DNA of 64,000 nt from Amycolatopsis azurea DSM 43854 (lineage in GTDB: Bacteria > Actinomycetota > Actinomycetes > Mycobacteriales > Pseudonocardiaceae). The stretch is from NCBI RefSeq assembly GCF_001995215.1, contig NZ_MUXN01000027.1:62001-126000 (forward strand). Reading direction: 5' to 3'. The translations under genes and the position numbers were made by a program. Positions 33,929 through 43,265 of this stretch are shown here, in pieces (position 1 is the first letter of the stretch; each line of letters starts with the position of its first letter). A model generated the notes under the pieces. That model saw only the letters and a program-made list of their open reading frames with translations, was not told where the DNA came from and made no database searches.

Positions 33929-35254
33929 ATGCGCGCCTTCATCCGCGTCACGCTGACCGTGCTGGCGTTCACCGTCGCCGCGCTGGCCCTGCCGCTCACT
34001 CTGGGCGGCATCACGCTCAGCGCCAGCTTCGAAAACCGCTACACGGCGAGAACCGACGGGATCTCGCCGCGACCGGTACACCGGGTACACGATCCCGCCA
34101 AGCCGACCGCCGTGGTCGTCGTGGGTAATCAGGGTGCCGTCGTCTCCGACACGCTCGCCCCGTACGAGATCCTGGCGGCGAGCGGCGCGTTCAACGTCTA
34201 CACCGTCGCGCCGGAGGCCCGGCCGGTCACCCTGACCGGCGGGCTCGACCTGATCCCCGACCTGGCTTTCGCCGATCTCGACAGGCTGCTTTCCTCCGCC
34301 GCCCCCGATGTCGTGGTGGTCCCCGCGCTGCCGGACCTCGGCGAGCCGACCACGCGCCCGGTGACCGACTGGCTGAAGCGGCAGTCCGCCAAGGGGTCGC
34401 TGCTCATGAGTGTCTGCAACGGTTCGGGCGTCCTCGCTTCGGCCGGGCTCCTCGACGGGCGGAAGGCCACCGCGCACTGGATCCGCATCGGCGGCTTCGA
34501 CGACGAATTCCCCGCCGTGGACTGGGTTCGCGGCACACGCTACGTCGACGACGGGAACATCGTGACCACGGCCGGGATCCTGTCCGGCATCGACGGCGCG
34601 CTGCGGGTGACCGAGCGGATCGCCGGCACTGAAACCGCGCGGAAGACCGCCGAAGCGATCGGCTGGACCCACTACTCCCCCGGTTCCAGCCCGCCGATGA
34701 CGCAGAACACCTTCGAAGCGGCGGACACCGTCGTCGGCTTCAACACCGCCTTCAAATGGGACAAGCCGATGCTGGGGATCCTGCTGACCACCGGGATCCG
34801 GGAGCTGGAACTCGCCGCGGTGTTCGACACCTACGGCCAGTCTCTGGCGGTCGAGACGACGGCGGTCGGGCTCGACGGCACGCCGATCCATTCCCGGCAC
34901 GGACTGACCTTCGCCCCGCGCGGTACACCGACCGCGGACGACCTCGACAGGCTGATAGTGCCCGGCGCCGACGCGGCCACGAGCCACGCGGCCGATCGGT
35001 ACTCCGCGCTCTCGCCGGTGTATCTGCACGCCGCGCCGGGGTTCCCGTTCGACGCCGTGCTCGAAGACCTGATGCGCACCACGGACGCCGCGACCACCCG
35101 GTGGACGGCCAGGACGCTGGAGTACCGGCCCGATCACCTCGCGCTCGACGGCGAGGCTTGGCCGTGGACGATCGCGCTCCGGCCGTTCGGGCTGGCCGTT
35201 CTCGGGCTGCTCGCCGCCTTCGGGATCCGCGCCCTCTACCGCCGCCGCGCGTGA
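33929..35254 (+). CDS. Membrane-anchored DJ-1/PfpI-like protein with two domains
   Basis: A 441-residue protein. A hydrophobic N-terminal helix (VTLTVLAFTVAALALPLTLG) is followed by a DJ-1/GATase1-like domain at about residues 58-230, where SVCNGSGVLASAGLLDGRKA carries the nucleophile-elbow Cys as in AraC-type GATase domains. A second, degenerate copy follows (MLGILLTTGIRELELAAVFD) and a C-terminal helix ends in Arg-rich residues. The domains probably face outside or associate with the membrane. Function is unknown. It overlaps the convergent gene by 19 bases. Confidence 0.78.
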   Translation: MRAFIRVTLTVLAFTVAALALPLTLGGITLSASFENRYTARTDGISPRPVHRVHDPAKPTAVVVVGNQGAVVSDTLAPYEILAASGAFNVYTVAPEARPVTLTGGLDLIPDLAFADLDRLLSSAAPDVVVVPALPDLGEPTTRPVTDWLKRQSAKGSLLMSVCNGSGVLASAGLLDGRKATAHWIRIGGFDDEFPAVDWVRGTRYVDDGNIVTTAGILSGIDGALRVTERIAGTETARKTAEAIGWTHYSPGSSPPMTQNTFEAADTVVGFNTAFKWDKPMLGILLTTGIRELELAAVFDTYGQSLAVETTAVGLDGTPIHSRHGLTFAPRGTPTADDLDRLIVPGADAATSHAADRYSALSPVYLHAAPGFPFDAVLEDLMRTTDAATTRWTARTLEYRPDHLALDGEAWPWTIALRPFGLAVLGLLAAFGIRALYRRRA

Positions 35255-35985
35255 TGGACACCGACCGCCAGTTGCGGGATACCGGCCGGCCCGGCGTGCC
35301 CGAACAGCGAGACCCGGACCTTCGCGGGTTCGAACGGCTCGGTGACGGTCACGCACCGGAGACCGGACTCGGTGACGAGCAGCCGGATCCGCTGCGCCAC
35401 CTGCCCGGCCCGCACGAGGTGGTGACGTGCCTCCGAAGTGGTGGTGATCAGGAAGGCCGACCACGGTTCGTCCGGTTCCTCGACGGGTGGTGCGATCGCC
35501 CGGGCGATCGCACCACCCACCTTCGGCAGAGAACGGATCTGGCGCGGCGAAAGCGACCTCACGCGGACGCCGTCCGCGGGTTCCTCGTCCGGGCTCAGGA
35601 TGGGCAGGCCGTGGGCCGAGTACGACGCGCGCCCGGACATCGCCCCGAACGACACGAGATCGCCGGCGCCGGGGCGTTTCCGCGCGGCGGCCGTGATGCG
35701 GACGATCCGCCGCGGGTCGGCCTCGTCGTGCGAGAACTCGGTCCGCGGGAGCCAGCCCAGTGCGCGCATCGCGACTTCGAGGTGGACGAGCAGCGCGCCG
35801 CACGCGATGAGTCTTCCCCTGCTGTCGTCCCCAGGCCGTTCGACCAGGTCGACGCCGTCACCCCGGACCTCCAGCGGCCATTCGCCGCGCAGCCACCGGC
35901 GCGGTGCCCAGCGCGCGGCCCGCACCAGGATCCGCGTCTCCTCGGCCGTCCAGCGGTGCGTGCCGAGTACGGCGGTCGCGCTCAC
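35236..35985 (-). CDS. Divergent nitroreductase-fold protein related to Acg
   Basis: A 249-residue protein with the pattern of a shortened Acg-like flavin nitroreductase: TAEETRILVRAARWAPRRW at the N-terminus, CGALLVHLEVAMRALGWLPR in the middle (as in AAVLNLELAI of the upstream gene) and VRAGQVAQRIRLLVTESGL near the end. The FMN-binding residues are less clear than in the full-length neighbour. It may be a partner or a degenerate paralogue. Its ATG overlaps the upstream acg-like stop by four bases. Confidence 0.7.
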   Translation of the reverse strand: MSATAVLGTHRWTAEETRILVRAARWAPRRWLRGEWPLEVRGDGVDLVERPGDDSRGRLIACGALLVHLEVAMRALGWLPRTEFSHDEADPRRIVRITAAARKRPGAGDLVSFGAMSGRASYSAHGLPILSPDEEPADGVRVRSLSPRQIRSLPKVGGAIARAIAPPVEEPDEPWSAFLITTTSEARHHLVRAGQVAQRIRLLVTESGLRCVTVTEPFEPAKVRVSLFGHAGPAGIPQLAVGVHHARRR

Positions 35986-36950
35986 CGAGGGTCCTCCCCG
36001 GGTCTGGTCCGGATGACCGCGTCGACCGGGCGACGCGGCGTGGTGGAGCCCGGGAAGCCGTAACCCAGGCGGAAAACGGCCTGCGGATTCTCGTTATCGC
36101 CGAGCAGTGACCGCAGGACGGCGTGAGCGGACGGGATTTCCATGGGCTGCGAGTAGAACGACGCGCTGAGGCCGAGCGAAGTCGCCGTCAGCAACGCCCG
36201 CTGCATCGCCCGCCCGGCGCGGATCTGCGCGAGCGGACCGTCGGTCGGCGTCGTCAGCACCGCGACGACCGGGTCGCGTTCGAACTCCCTGCTCTGTTCG
36301 CTCATGCCGTAGTGCCGGACCGGCAACAGCCCACAGGAGGGACGAGGCCCGCCCGCGTAGGCCGGGACACCGTCGCGGCTCCCGTTCTCCTTGGTCCACG
36401 CGCGCAGTTCCGCCTGGAAGCCTTCGTCGAGCATCTGCACGTGGTCCGCCCGCCGGATGAGCCCGGCGACGGCCTCCAGCAGGCCCACCTCGTCGAGCAG
36501 GATCAGCTTCGCGCCCTCTTCGCGGGCCGCCTGCCGCACCGCGTGCCGGAACCCCGCCGGGACCGGGGTCGAGGCGAACGGCCGCCGGTTGCTGTAGCGG
36601 GCGCGGATCGACGCCGCCAGGCGCTGCTCCGCCGCCGTCGCCCGGTGCCGGGAGCCGATGACGACCCTGGCCAGCAGTTCCGGCCGGTCCTTCCGCGGCA
36701 GCAGCTCCACGTCGCAGGACCGCCCGGCGACGGCGATCGCGAGTTCGAGGTTCAGCACCGCCGCACCGCAGGACAGCCGTGCCTCCCGCCGGTCCGGGTC
36801 GCACACCTCGAGTACGCGGTCCTCGTCGAGGACGACGTCGATGACGTCCGGCCCGAGCTCGAAGAGCCACGGCTGGCTGTTGTGGGGCGAGGGCGCCCGG
36901 ACCGCGGCCTCCAGCCCGGCTGTGACGACCGGTGTTTCGGTGAGGATCAT
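35982..36950 (-). CDS. Acg-family FMN-binding nitroreductase-like protein
   Basis: A 322-residue protein of the Acg family (mycobacterial Rv2032 type). Hallmarks are AVRAPSPHNSQPWLFEL at the N-terminus, REARLSCGAAVLNLELAIA, SIRARYSNRRPFASTP, and the C-terminal RAGRAMQRALLTATSLGLSA and FYSQPMEIP. In Mycobacterium this family lacks standard nitroreductase activity and is part of the hypoxia (DosR) response, perhaps sequestering flavin. AGGAG precedes the ATG. A DosR-like box lies about 80 bp upstream. Confidence 0.88.
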   Translation of the reverse strand: MILTETPVVTAGLEAAVRAPSPHNSQPWLFELGPDVIDVVLDEDRVLEVCDPDRREARLSCGAAVLNLELAIAVAGRSCDVELLPRKDRPELLARVVIGSRHRATAAEQRLAASIRARYSNRRPFASTPVPAGFRHAVRQAAREEGAKLILLDEVGLLEAVAGLIRRADHVQMLDEGFQAELRAWTKENGSRDGVPAYAGGPRPSCGLLPVRHYGMSEQSREFERDPVVAVLTTPTDGPLAQIRAGRAMQRALLTATSLGLSASFYSQPMEIPSAHAVLRSLLGDNENPQAVFRLGYGFPGSTTPRRPVDAVIRTRPGEDPR

Positions 36951-37030
36951 CGCGGCTCCTAACCGGCAGGGTCCTCCTCAGCCTGTCGTGCGGAAGCCGG
37001 GACCGGGAGTGGCCGTGGTCCTTTTCGGAC

Positions 37031-37046
37031 GAGGACTTTCGGCCTC
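37031..37046. promoter_or_regulatory. DosR-like box upstream of the Acg-family gene
   Basis: GAGGACTTTCGGCCTC contains GGACTTTCGGCC, matching the core of the mycobacterial DosR site GGGACTTTCGGCCC. It is 81 bp upstream of the Acg-family start, a family controlled by DosR in Mycobacterium. Confidence 0.55.
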
Positions 37047-37082
37047 TCCCCTCGGTGATTCTCCGACGTCCCGGCCCGGCGA

Positions 37083-37442
37083 TCAGTCATCGGCTCGCGG
37101 GCCGGGTCCGGTCTCCCGGACGACGCGGTAGCGCGGGTTGGCGCTCACTCGCGACTCCACCTTGCCCGGCAGGCCGTCGAGTGCCCCCTGGATGGCCGCG
37201 AGACGGCCCGCGGTGTCCGACGTCTCTTCGAAATGCCGGTAGTCCGCCTCGTTCGCCCAGCTGACGACGTTGACGACTCGCGTCCCGTCGACGCTCGCGT
37301 GGAAGCGTGCCGAGACGTAACCCGGGAAGAACCGGACCCAGCGGTCCTGGATGTCGGCGAAGGCGTCCACCAACGCCGCCTGGGTCTCCGGCCCGTCCAC
37401 CGCGTACTCGATGATCGAGTAGAAACCCTTGTCCTCGTGCAT
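37083..37442 (-). CDS. Antibiotic biosynthesis monooxygenase (ABM)-fold protein
   Basis: A 119-residue ferredoxin-like alpha/beta barrel protein: FYSIIEYAVDG, ALVDAFADIQDRWVRFFPG, YVSARFHASVDGTRVVNVVS, then WANEADYRHF. Many members are small cofactor-free oxygenases or cyclases; others have no known activity. The ATG at 37442 has GAGGAG upstream. It is on the same strand as the Acg-family gene but separated by the DosR-like box. Confidence 0.85.
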   Translation of the reverse strand: MHEDKGFYSIIEYAVDGPETQAALVDAFADIQDRWVRFFPGYVSARFHASVDGTRVVNVVSWANEADYRHFEETSDTAGRLAAIQGALDGLPGKVESRVSANPRYRVVRETGPGPRADD

Positions 37443-37582
37443 GTTCACTCCTCGAAGTAGTTCGGTGACCCCAGCATCGACCCTCGACCTCGGTGGAGAT
37501 CAAGAGTGACGTGGCCGACATACCGGACACATTGCTCCGGCCGGACCTGGCGGACGGCCGTTCGCTCGGCGACGATCGCCCG

Positions 37583-38350
37583 ATGCGCGACAGCAAGACA
37601 TTCGGCTTCATCGCCCGGGGCGGGCTCGTCTGCTACGCGGTCGTGCATCTGCTCGTCGCTTGGCTCGCGACGCGGGTCGCCCTCGGCGACACCGCCAAGG
37701 CGGACAAGGCGGGTGCCCTGCAGGTGGTGGTCGCGGAAGGGGGCGCGTGGCTGCTGTGGCTGATCGCCACCGGTCTCGCCGTGCTGGCGTTGTGGCAGCT
37801 CGGCGAGGCGGTCACCGGGCATCGGCACGTGAAGGCGCGACGGCGGACGGTGCGCCGGATCGTCAGCGGGATCGAGGTCGTGCTCTACGGCCTCGTCTCC
37901 TACAGCGCGGTGAAGATCGCCGTCGCGGGCGCCGACGACGGCCAGACCTCCCTGGTCGCCGAAATCCTCGCGGAGTCCTACGGTCCGGTGCTGGTGAGCG
38001 TCGCCGGGGTCGCCGTCGTCGCGGTGGCGGTGTTCCTCGCCCAGCGCGGCCTCCGGAAGACCTTCGCGCGGGAACTCGATTTCGGCGGCGCCTCCGGGCC
38101 TGCCCGGACGACGACCATCCGGCTCGGGCAGGTCGGCTGGATCGCGCTCTCCGCCGCATACGGCACCGTCGGCGTGCTGACGGTCATCGCGGCGGTCACC
38201 TTCGACCCCGCCAAGGCGAGCGGTCTCGACGCGGCCTTGAAGACACTCGTCGCCCAGCCGTACGGCGGTCCGATGCTCCTGGCGCTCGCGGCCGGGATCG
38301 CCGCGTTCGGGGTGTTCGCGCTGCTGGACGCGCGCTTCCGCAAGATCTGA
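37583..38350 (+). CDS. DUF1206 membrane protein
   Basis: A 255-residue protein with six hydrophobic helices in three similar pairs, each beginning with an aromatic/Gly-rich segment: GFIARGGLVCYAVVHLLVAW, VVLYGLVSYSAVKIAV, and GWIALSAAYGTVGVLTVIAA. This triplicate pattern defines DUF1206. Function is unknown. The ATG at 37583 is chosen by family N-terminus (RDSKTFGFIARGG). The frame is open upstream but looks non-coding there. Confidence 0.85.
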   Translation: MRDSKTFGFIARGGLVCYAVVHLLVAWLATRVALGDTAKADKAGALQVVVAEGGAWLLWLIATGLAVLALWQLGEAVTGHRHVKARRRTVRRIVSGIEVVLYGLVSYSAVKIAVAGADDGQTSLVAEILAESYGPVLVSVAGVAVVAVAVFLAQRGLRKTFARELDFGGASGPARTTTIRLGQVGWIALSAAYGTVGVLTVIAAVTFDPAKASGLDAALKTLVAQPYGGPMLLALAAGIAAFGVFALLDARFRKI

Positions 38351-38400
38351 TCTGCCCCGGGAACCGACCTGTGGCACCGTGAAGCCGTCTGGAGGTCGTG

Positions 38401-39750
38401 ATGAGTGGTGTGGTCGAGCGGATCCGCGAGCGGGGCGAGGATGACCGGCAAGCGCGGATCGTCGAGGTGCTGGTGGAGGCGTTCGACGACCTCATGCGCG
38501 CGGACGCCGACGCGTTCCGCCGCAAGTTCCGCAAGATGGCCGCCGCCCCGTTCGCGTTCTACCGGGGTTCGGCGTGCCTCTTCTACGCGGACATGGCGCA
38601 CGAGGACGACCCGTGGGCGAACGACGAGACCAGCCGGGTGTGGATCCAAGGCGATCTCCACGCGGAGAACTTCGGCAGCTACATGGACTCGTCCGGGACG
38701 CTGGTGTTCGACGTCAACGATTTCGACGAGGCCTACCTCGGCTGCTTCACCTGGGACCTCAAACGGCTGGCGGCCAGTGTCGCGCTGCTGGCGTGGAGCA
38801 AGGCGATCTCGGACGACGACATCGAGACGCTGATCGGCACGTACCTGCGCGCCTACGTGAAACAGGTCCGCGAGTACGCCGAGCGGCCCGGCGACGAACT
38901 CGTCCGGCTCCAGCTGGACAGCACCGAAGGAGTCCTGCACGGCGTCCTGCTCCGGGCTCGGCTCAAGACGCGCATCGACCTGCTCGACGAGCTGACCACC
39001 GTCGAGGACTACGACCGCAGGTTCCGGCACGGGCCCGGCGTCCGCGTGCTGGAGGAGGCCGAACGGGAAACCGCGCTCGCCGCCTTCGAGTCCTATTTGG
39101 ACACCATCCCGGAGAACAAGCGGTTCGGCAGCATCACTTACCGGGTCAAGGACATCGTCGGCCGGTCCGGGTTCGGCATCGGCTCGGCCGGGCTGCCCGC
39201 GTACAACATCCTCGTCGAGGGCCGGACCCAAGCCCTGGAGAACGACGTCGTCCTGTCCATGAAGCAAGGGAACGTCGCGGCGCCGAGTCGGATCGTGTCC
39301 GAAGAGCACATCCGCGGCTACTTCACCAATGAGGGGCACCGCACCGCCGTGTCCCAGCGCGCGTTGCAGGCCCACGCGGATCCTTGGCTCGGGTACACGG
39401 AGATCGACGGGACCGGGTTCGTCGTCTCGGAGCTTTCGCCCTACGTCGACGACCTGGACTGGTCGGAGCTGACCGAACCGGCGGAGATGCGGCCGGTCCT
39501 CGACTACCTCGGCCGGGCCACCGCGAAGATGCACTGTGTGTCCGATTCGGACTCCGAGCAGACACTGGTCGATTTCCAGAGCGAAGAGGCCATCGCCGAC
39601 GTCATCGGCGATCGCGAGGACGAGTTCGTCCGCGCGCTGACCGAGTTCGGGATGGCCTATGCCGAGCAGTCACGGGAGGACCACCGGCTGTTCGTGGACG
39701 CCTTCCGCGGTGGGAAGATCCCCGCCGTCCGGCCGGCCGCGGAGGGCTGA
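38401..39750 (+). CDS. DUF2252 family protein
   Basis: A 449-residue cytoplasmic protein. Family motifs are FYRGSACLFYADMA, IQGDLHAENFGSY, FDVNDFDEAYLG and KRLAASVALLAW. The GDLHxENF plus DxNDFDE arrangement resembles the catalytic loop and metal site of aminoglycoside-phosphotransferase/protein-kinase-like folds, so it may be a kinase-like enzyme. The substrate is unknown. GGAGG precedes the ATG at 38401. It stands alone, with the convergent ABC permease 18 bp beyond its stop. Confidence 0.88.
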   Translation: MSGVVERIRERGEDDRQARIVEVLVEAFDDLMRADADAFRRKFRKMAAAPFAFYRGSACLFYADMAHEDDPWANDETSRVWIQGDLHAENFGSYMDSSGTLVFDVNDFDEAYLGCFTWDLKRLAASVALLAWSKAISDDDIETLIGTYLRAYVKQVREYAERPGDELVRLQLDSTEGVLHGVLLRARLKTRIDLLDELTTVEDYDRRFRHGPGVRVLEEAERETALAAFESYLDTIPENKRFGSITYRVKDIVGRSGFGIGSAGLPAYNILVEGRTQALENDVVLSMKQGNVAAPSRIVSEEHIRGYFTNEGHRTAVSQRALQAHADPWLGYTEIDGTGFVVSELSPYVDDLDWSELTEPAEMRPVLDYLGRATAKMHCVSDSDSEQTLVDFQSEEAIADVIGDREDEFVRALTEFGMAYAEQSREDHRLFVDAFRGGKIPAVRPAAEG

Positions 39751-39768
39751 CCGGACGACGGGGAGCGG

Positions 39769-42339
39769 TCACTCGCGGAGGCCGATCGCCTCGATCGGCT
39801 TCGACCGCAGTGCCACCCTGGTGGCGAGACCGAGTGAGACCAGGCCGAGCAGAATCGCCCCGGCGATGACGCCGCCGAACACGGTGACGGTTCCGGACGG
39901 CAGCGGAGTCCCGCGCAGACCGAGGTTCAGCAGTACCAGCGGAACCCCCGCCACCACGGTGCCGAGCAGTGCCGCGACTCCCACCGTCGCCAGCGCTTCG
40001 AACCGCATCATCCGCACCACCTGGCGTTTCGTGGTCCCGATCAGGCGTAGCAGCGCGAACTCCCGTGACCGCTGAGCCGTGCTCATCACCAGCGTGTTGG
40101 CCACCGAGATCACGACGTAGCCGAGGATCACGCCGACAGCGACCAGGTTCACGTAGAACTGGGCCTGCTGCTGGCCGCCAGCGGGCGCGGCGATCGCCGA
40201 TCCCGGCGTCACGGCCAGGCCCGGGTAGCGCGTGGCGAGGTCGCGCAGGGCGGCGGTCACGGTCGCGGGGTCCGCGTCGGGCTGCTGCCGCACCAGCACC
40301 GAATCGTCCATCCGGTCGCCGGTGTGCGCCCTGGCCAGGTCCGCGGGCAGCACGTAGCGGCCGAACGCCTGGTCACGGGTGTACGTGGCGACCAGCCGCA
40401 GCTTCGCCGGAGCACCGTCACCGAAGTAGAACTCGACCTCGTCGCCGATCTTCTTCTCGTACCAGTCGGCTTCCGACTCGCTCATGGCCACGGTGTTCCC
40501 GGTCAGGTCGGCGATCTTGCCCGACACGACACCCAGGTCGACGTTCCCGCGGACCTGTGCGCCGTCGAGGCCCTGCGCCCCGTATCGCTCGACGCGCAGG
40601 TTTTCCTGTTCCCGCACGGTGTTGATCACTTCGGTGCGCACGACCGGGGTCGCGGCGGCGACGCCGGGGATCCGTCGTGCCGCCTCGGCGACCTCCGGGG
40701 ACAGGCCACCGGTGGTGCTCGCCAGGACGTGGTCCGCGGTGGTCGACTCCACGGTCTCCTCCTGCCTGGCGGCGGCCGCGGAGGTCTGGCTGTAGAACAT
40801 CGTCAAGGCGAACGAGACCGCCAGCATCACCGGGGTCACCGCCGCGGCGAGACGCCGGGCGTTGGCCTGGCTGTTCGCGGCGGCGAGATAGCCACTGATC
40901 CGGGACGTCCGGTTGAGCACCGGGGCGATGAGCCGGGTCATGAACGCGACGACCTTCGGGCCGACGACGGCCAGCCCGATCACGATCACCAGCGCCGACG
41001 CGCCCGAAGCCGCCATTCCCGCCTCGCCGCGCACGAAGATCGGGACCAGCGAGCCACCGAGGCCGACCGCCACCAGCGCGCAGCCGATGAGGACACGCAC
41101 CCGGCCGAGGTCCTTGCGTTCCACCGCCGCCTCGCCGAGCGCCTCCACCGGGCGGATCGACGAGGGCCGACGTGAAGCCGACCACGCGGCCAACCGGGCG
41201 GTGCCCAGCCCGAGCAGCAGCGCGACGACCAGGGGAATCGGGCTCAACGCCAGTTCGAAGTCCGGCGGGATCACCCCGATGGCTCCGAAGGCGTTCCTCA
41301 GCCCGAAGCCCACCGCCACGCCGAGGCCACTGCCCAGCACACCGGCGACCACCGCGACCAGCATCGTCTCGGCGCCGATGAGCTTGCGGATCTGCTGAGG
41401 TGTCGCGGCGATGGCCCGTAGCAGGGCGAACTCCCGGCGGCGCTGGTTGATGACCAGCGCCAGCGTGCTGGCCACGACGAACACGGCGATGAGGAGCGCG
41501 AACCCGCCGAACGAGCCCGCGAGCGCCATCAGCAGCATCCGGGTCTGGCTGACGTCGAGGAATTCGACCGTGCTGCGCTCGACCCCGGTCGTCACGGTCA
41601 CCTTGTCGGAGCCCACCGCGTCGCGGATCCGGTCGGCGAGGCCACCGGGCGTGACGCCCGGATCCGCCAGCACGCCGATCGCGTGCGCCTGGCCGGGCGT
41701 CCCGGCGAGTTCGACGGCCTTCTCCGGCGAGAAGAACACGGCGGACTGCCGGGTGAGGCCGTCGCCCGACTTCGGGGCGGCGATCCCGGAGACCACGAAG
41801 TCCACCGGAGCCGACCGGACGGCGATCTTCACGTGCCCGCCGACGACGGCCCCGCTCCGCGACGCCAGGTCCGCGTCGAGTACGACCTCATCGGCGCCGG
41901 CGGGCGCACGGCCGTCACGCAGCGAGAACGGCGCCAGCGCGGCGGCGTCCCAGTTGTGGCCCAGCGACTGCCCGCCCTCCGGGCCCGTCAGCACCCGGCC
42001 GTCGGCGGTCACGACGGTGGCCGGGAAGCTCTGCTCCGCCACCACACCACGGACACCGGGCACCGCGCTGATCGTCCCCGTGAGCGTCACCGGGACCGAG
42101 GCCTGCTCCGCGACCTGCTGGCTTTCGAGCGGACCGGCACCGGGCGGGTCCACCTTCTGCTGCCCGCCCACGACCACGGCCGCGTCGGCGTAGCGCTGGG
42201 TCGGAACACCCGCCCGCAGGCCGGATTCCATCAGGATGCCGCAGCCGGCGACCAGCGCCGTGCCGCAGAGGATCGCGACGAACGCGCCGACGAAACCGCT
42301 CAAGCGGGTCTTCGTCGTCTGCCATGCCAAATCCCACAT
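39769..42339 (-). CDS. FtsX/MacB-type ABC exporter permease
   Basis: An 856-residue permease with one N-terminal helix, a large extracytoplasmic domain (about 45-255), three helices of the first FtsX domain (QRRREFALLRAIAATPQQIR marks its cytoplasmic loop), further helices, a second extracytoplasmic domain and a second FtsX domain (AQRSREFALLRLIGTTKRQV). Such duplicated permeases pair with LolD/MacB-type ATPases and export lipids, peptides or antibiotics, or sense them for a two-component system. It lies four bases after the ATPase gene on the same strand. Confidence 0.93.
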   Translation of the reverse strand: MWDLAWQTTKTRLSGFVGAFVAILCGTALVAGCGILMESGLRAGVPTQRYADAAVVVGGQQKVDPPGAGPLESQQVAEQASVPVTLTGTISAVPGVRGVVAEQSFPATVVTADGRVLTGPEGGQSLGHNWDAAALAPFSLRDGRAPAGADEVVLDADLASRSGAVVGGHVKIAVRSAPVDFVVSGIAAPKSGDGLTRQSAVFFSPEKAVELAGTPGQAHAIGVLADPGVTPGGLADRIRDAVGSDKVTVTTGVERSTVEFLDVSQTRMLLMALAGSFGGFALLIAVFVVASTLALVINQRRREFALLRAIAATPQQIRKLIGAETMLVAVVAGVLGSGLGVAVGFGLRNAFGAIGVIPPDFELALSPIPLVVALLLGLGTARLAAWSASRRPSSIRPVEALGEAAVERKDLGRVRVLIGCALVAVGLGGSLVPIFVRGEAGMAASGASALVIVIGLAVVGPKVVAFMTRLIAPVLNRTSRISGYLAAANSQANARRLAAAVTPVMLAVSFALTMFYSQTSAAAARQEETVESTTADHVLASTTGGLSPEVAEAARRIPGVAAATPVVRTEVINTVREQENLRVERYGAQGLDGAQVRGNVDLGVVSGKIADLTGNTVAMSESEADWYEKKIGDEVEFYFGDGAPAKLRLVATYTRDQAFGRYVLPADLARAHTGDRMDDSVLVRQQPDADPATVTAALRDLATRYPGLAVTPGSAIAAPAGGQQQAQFYVNLVAVGVILGYVVISVANTLVMSTAQRSREFALLRLIGTTKRQVVRMMRFEALATVGVAALLGTVVAGVPLVLLNLGLRGTPLPSGTVTVFGGVIAGAILLGLVSLGLATRVALRSKPIEAIGLRE

Positions 42340-42343
42340 GACG

Positions 42344-43084
42344 TCACCACTCCCCGAGGTGGGTCATGCGCTCGGCGACGCGTTCCGGCGTCGGCTGCGG
42401 GAGATGCCCCGCCAGCTTGCCGTCGGCGAGGAACAGCACACCGTGCGCGGCCGACGCCGCGACCGGGTCATGGGTGACCATCAACACAGTCTGGCCCATT
42501 TCGTCCACAATGGAGCGGAGCAGATCGAGGACCTGGCGCGCGGTGCGCGTGTCCAGCGCCCCGGTCGGTTCGTCGGCGAGGACGACCTCCGGCCGGGTGA
42601 CCAGCGCGCGGGCGATCGCGACGCGCTGCTGCTGGCCGCCGGAGAGTTCCGACGGGCGGTGTTCGAGTCGCTTCGCGATCCCGACCCCCTCGACGATCTC
42701 GCGCAGCCACTGCGGATCCGGCTTCGTCCCGGCCAGCCGTGTCGGCAGCGTGATGTTCTGCAGCACATTCAGCGACGGCAACAGGTTGTAGGCCTGGAAG
42801 ACGAACCCGATCCGGGTCCTCCGCAGCTCGGTGAGCGCTTTCTCACGCAGCCCGCTGAGCTCCGTGTCCCCCAGCAGAACCCGTCCCGAGCTCGGCTTGT
42901 CCAGCCCCGCCGCGCAGTGCAAGAAGGTGCTCTTGCCCGATCCCGACGGTCCCATCACCGCGGTGAACGTGCCCTTGCGCACCCCGACGGTCACCCCGTT
43001 CAAAGCCGTGACCGCGCCGTCACCGGATCCGTAGACCTTGCTCACGGATTCCAGTGCCAAGGCGCACGTGCCCCCTGCATTCAT
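42344..43084 (-). CDS. LolD/MacB-type ABC exporter ATPase
   Basis: A 246-residue ATPase. Walker A is GPSGSGKST, the Q-loop is FVFQAYNLLP, the signature is LSGGQQQRVAIARAL, Walker B is VVLADEPTGALD and the H-loop is MVTHDP. It powers the FtsX-type permease downstream. GGGGAAAC precedes the ATG. A palindrome shared with the beta-lactamase-fold gene lies 87 bp upstream. Confidence 0.95.
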   Translation of the reverse strand: MNAGGTCALALESVSKVYGSGDGAVTALNGVTVGVRKGTFTAVMGPSGSGKSTFLHCAAGLDKPSSGRVLLGDTELSGLREKALTELRRTRIGFVFQAYNLLPSLNVLQNITLPTRLAGTKPDPQWLREIVEGVGIAKRLEHRPSELSGGQQQRVAIARALVTRPEVVLADEPTGALDTRTARQVLDLLRSIVDEMGQTVLMVTHDPVAASAAHGVLFLADGKLAGHLPQPTPERVAERMTHLGEW

Positions 43085-43171
43085 CGTTTCCCCTTATGCG
43101 GTGGTGATCTCTCTCGATGAAACCTACGGTCGCGGAGGCCCCGGATCGATCCCGCGTGAGGGAAGACTCGT

Positions 43172-43189
43172 GGTAGCGCTGGCACCACC
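43172..43189. promoter_or_regulatory. Operator GGTAGCGCTGGCACCACC upstream of the ABC exporter
   Basis: It matches 16 of 18 bases of the perfect palindrome at 18714-18731. It lies 87 bp before the ABC ATPase start, as the other copy lies 85 bp before its gene. A similar CGTAGG segment follows each copy on the way to the start codon. Confidence 0.7.
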
Positions 43190-43265
43190 ATGGTTCGGGC
43201 CCGGAGGCGCGGTCTAGAGTGATCGCCCTCGTTGAGCGAAGCTCGAATCCGACAAAAGGACAGTC

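Noticed and set aside
33578..35803. 741-codon minus-strand frame
   Set aside because: It is antisense to the DJ-1-like gene and has no recognisable domain.
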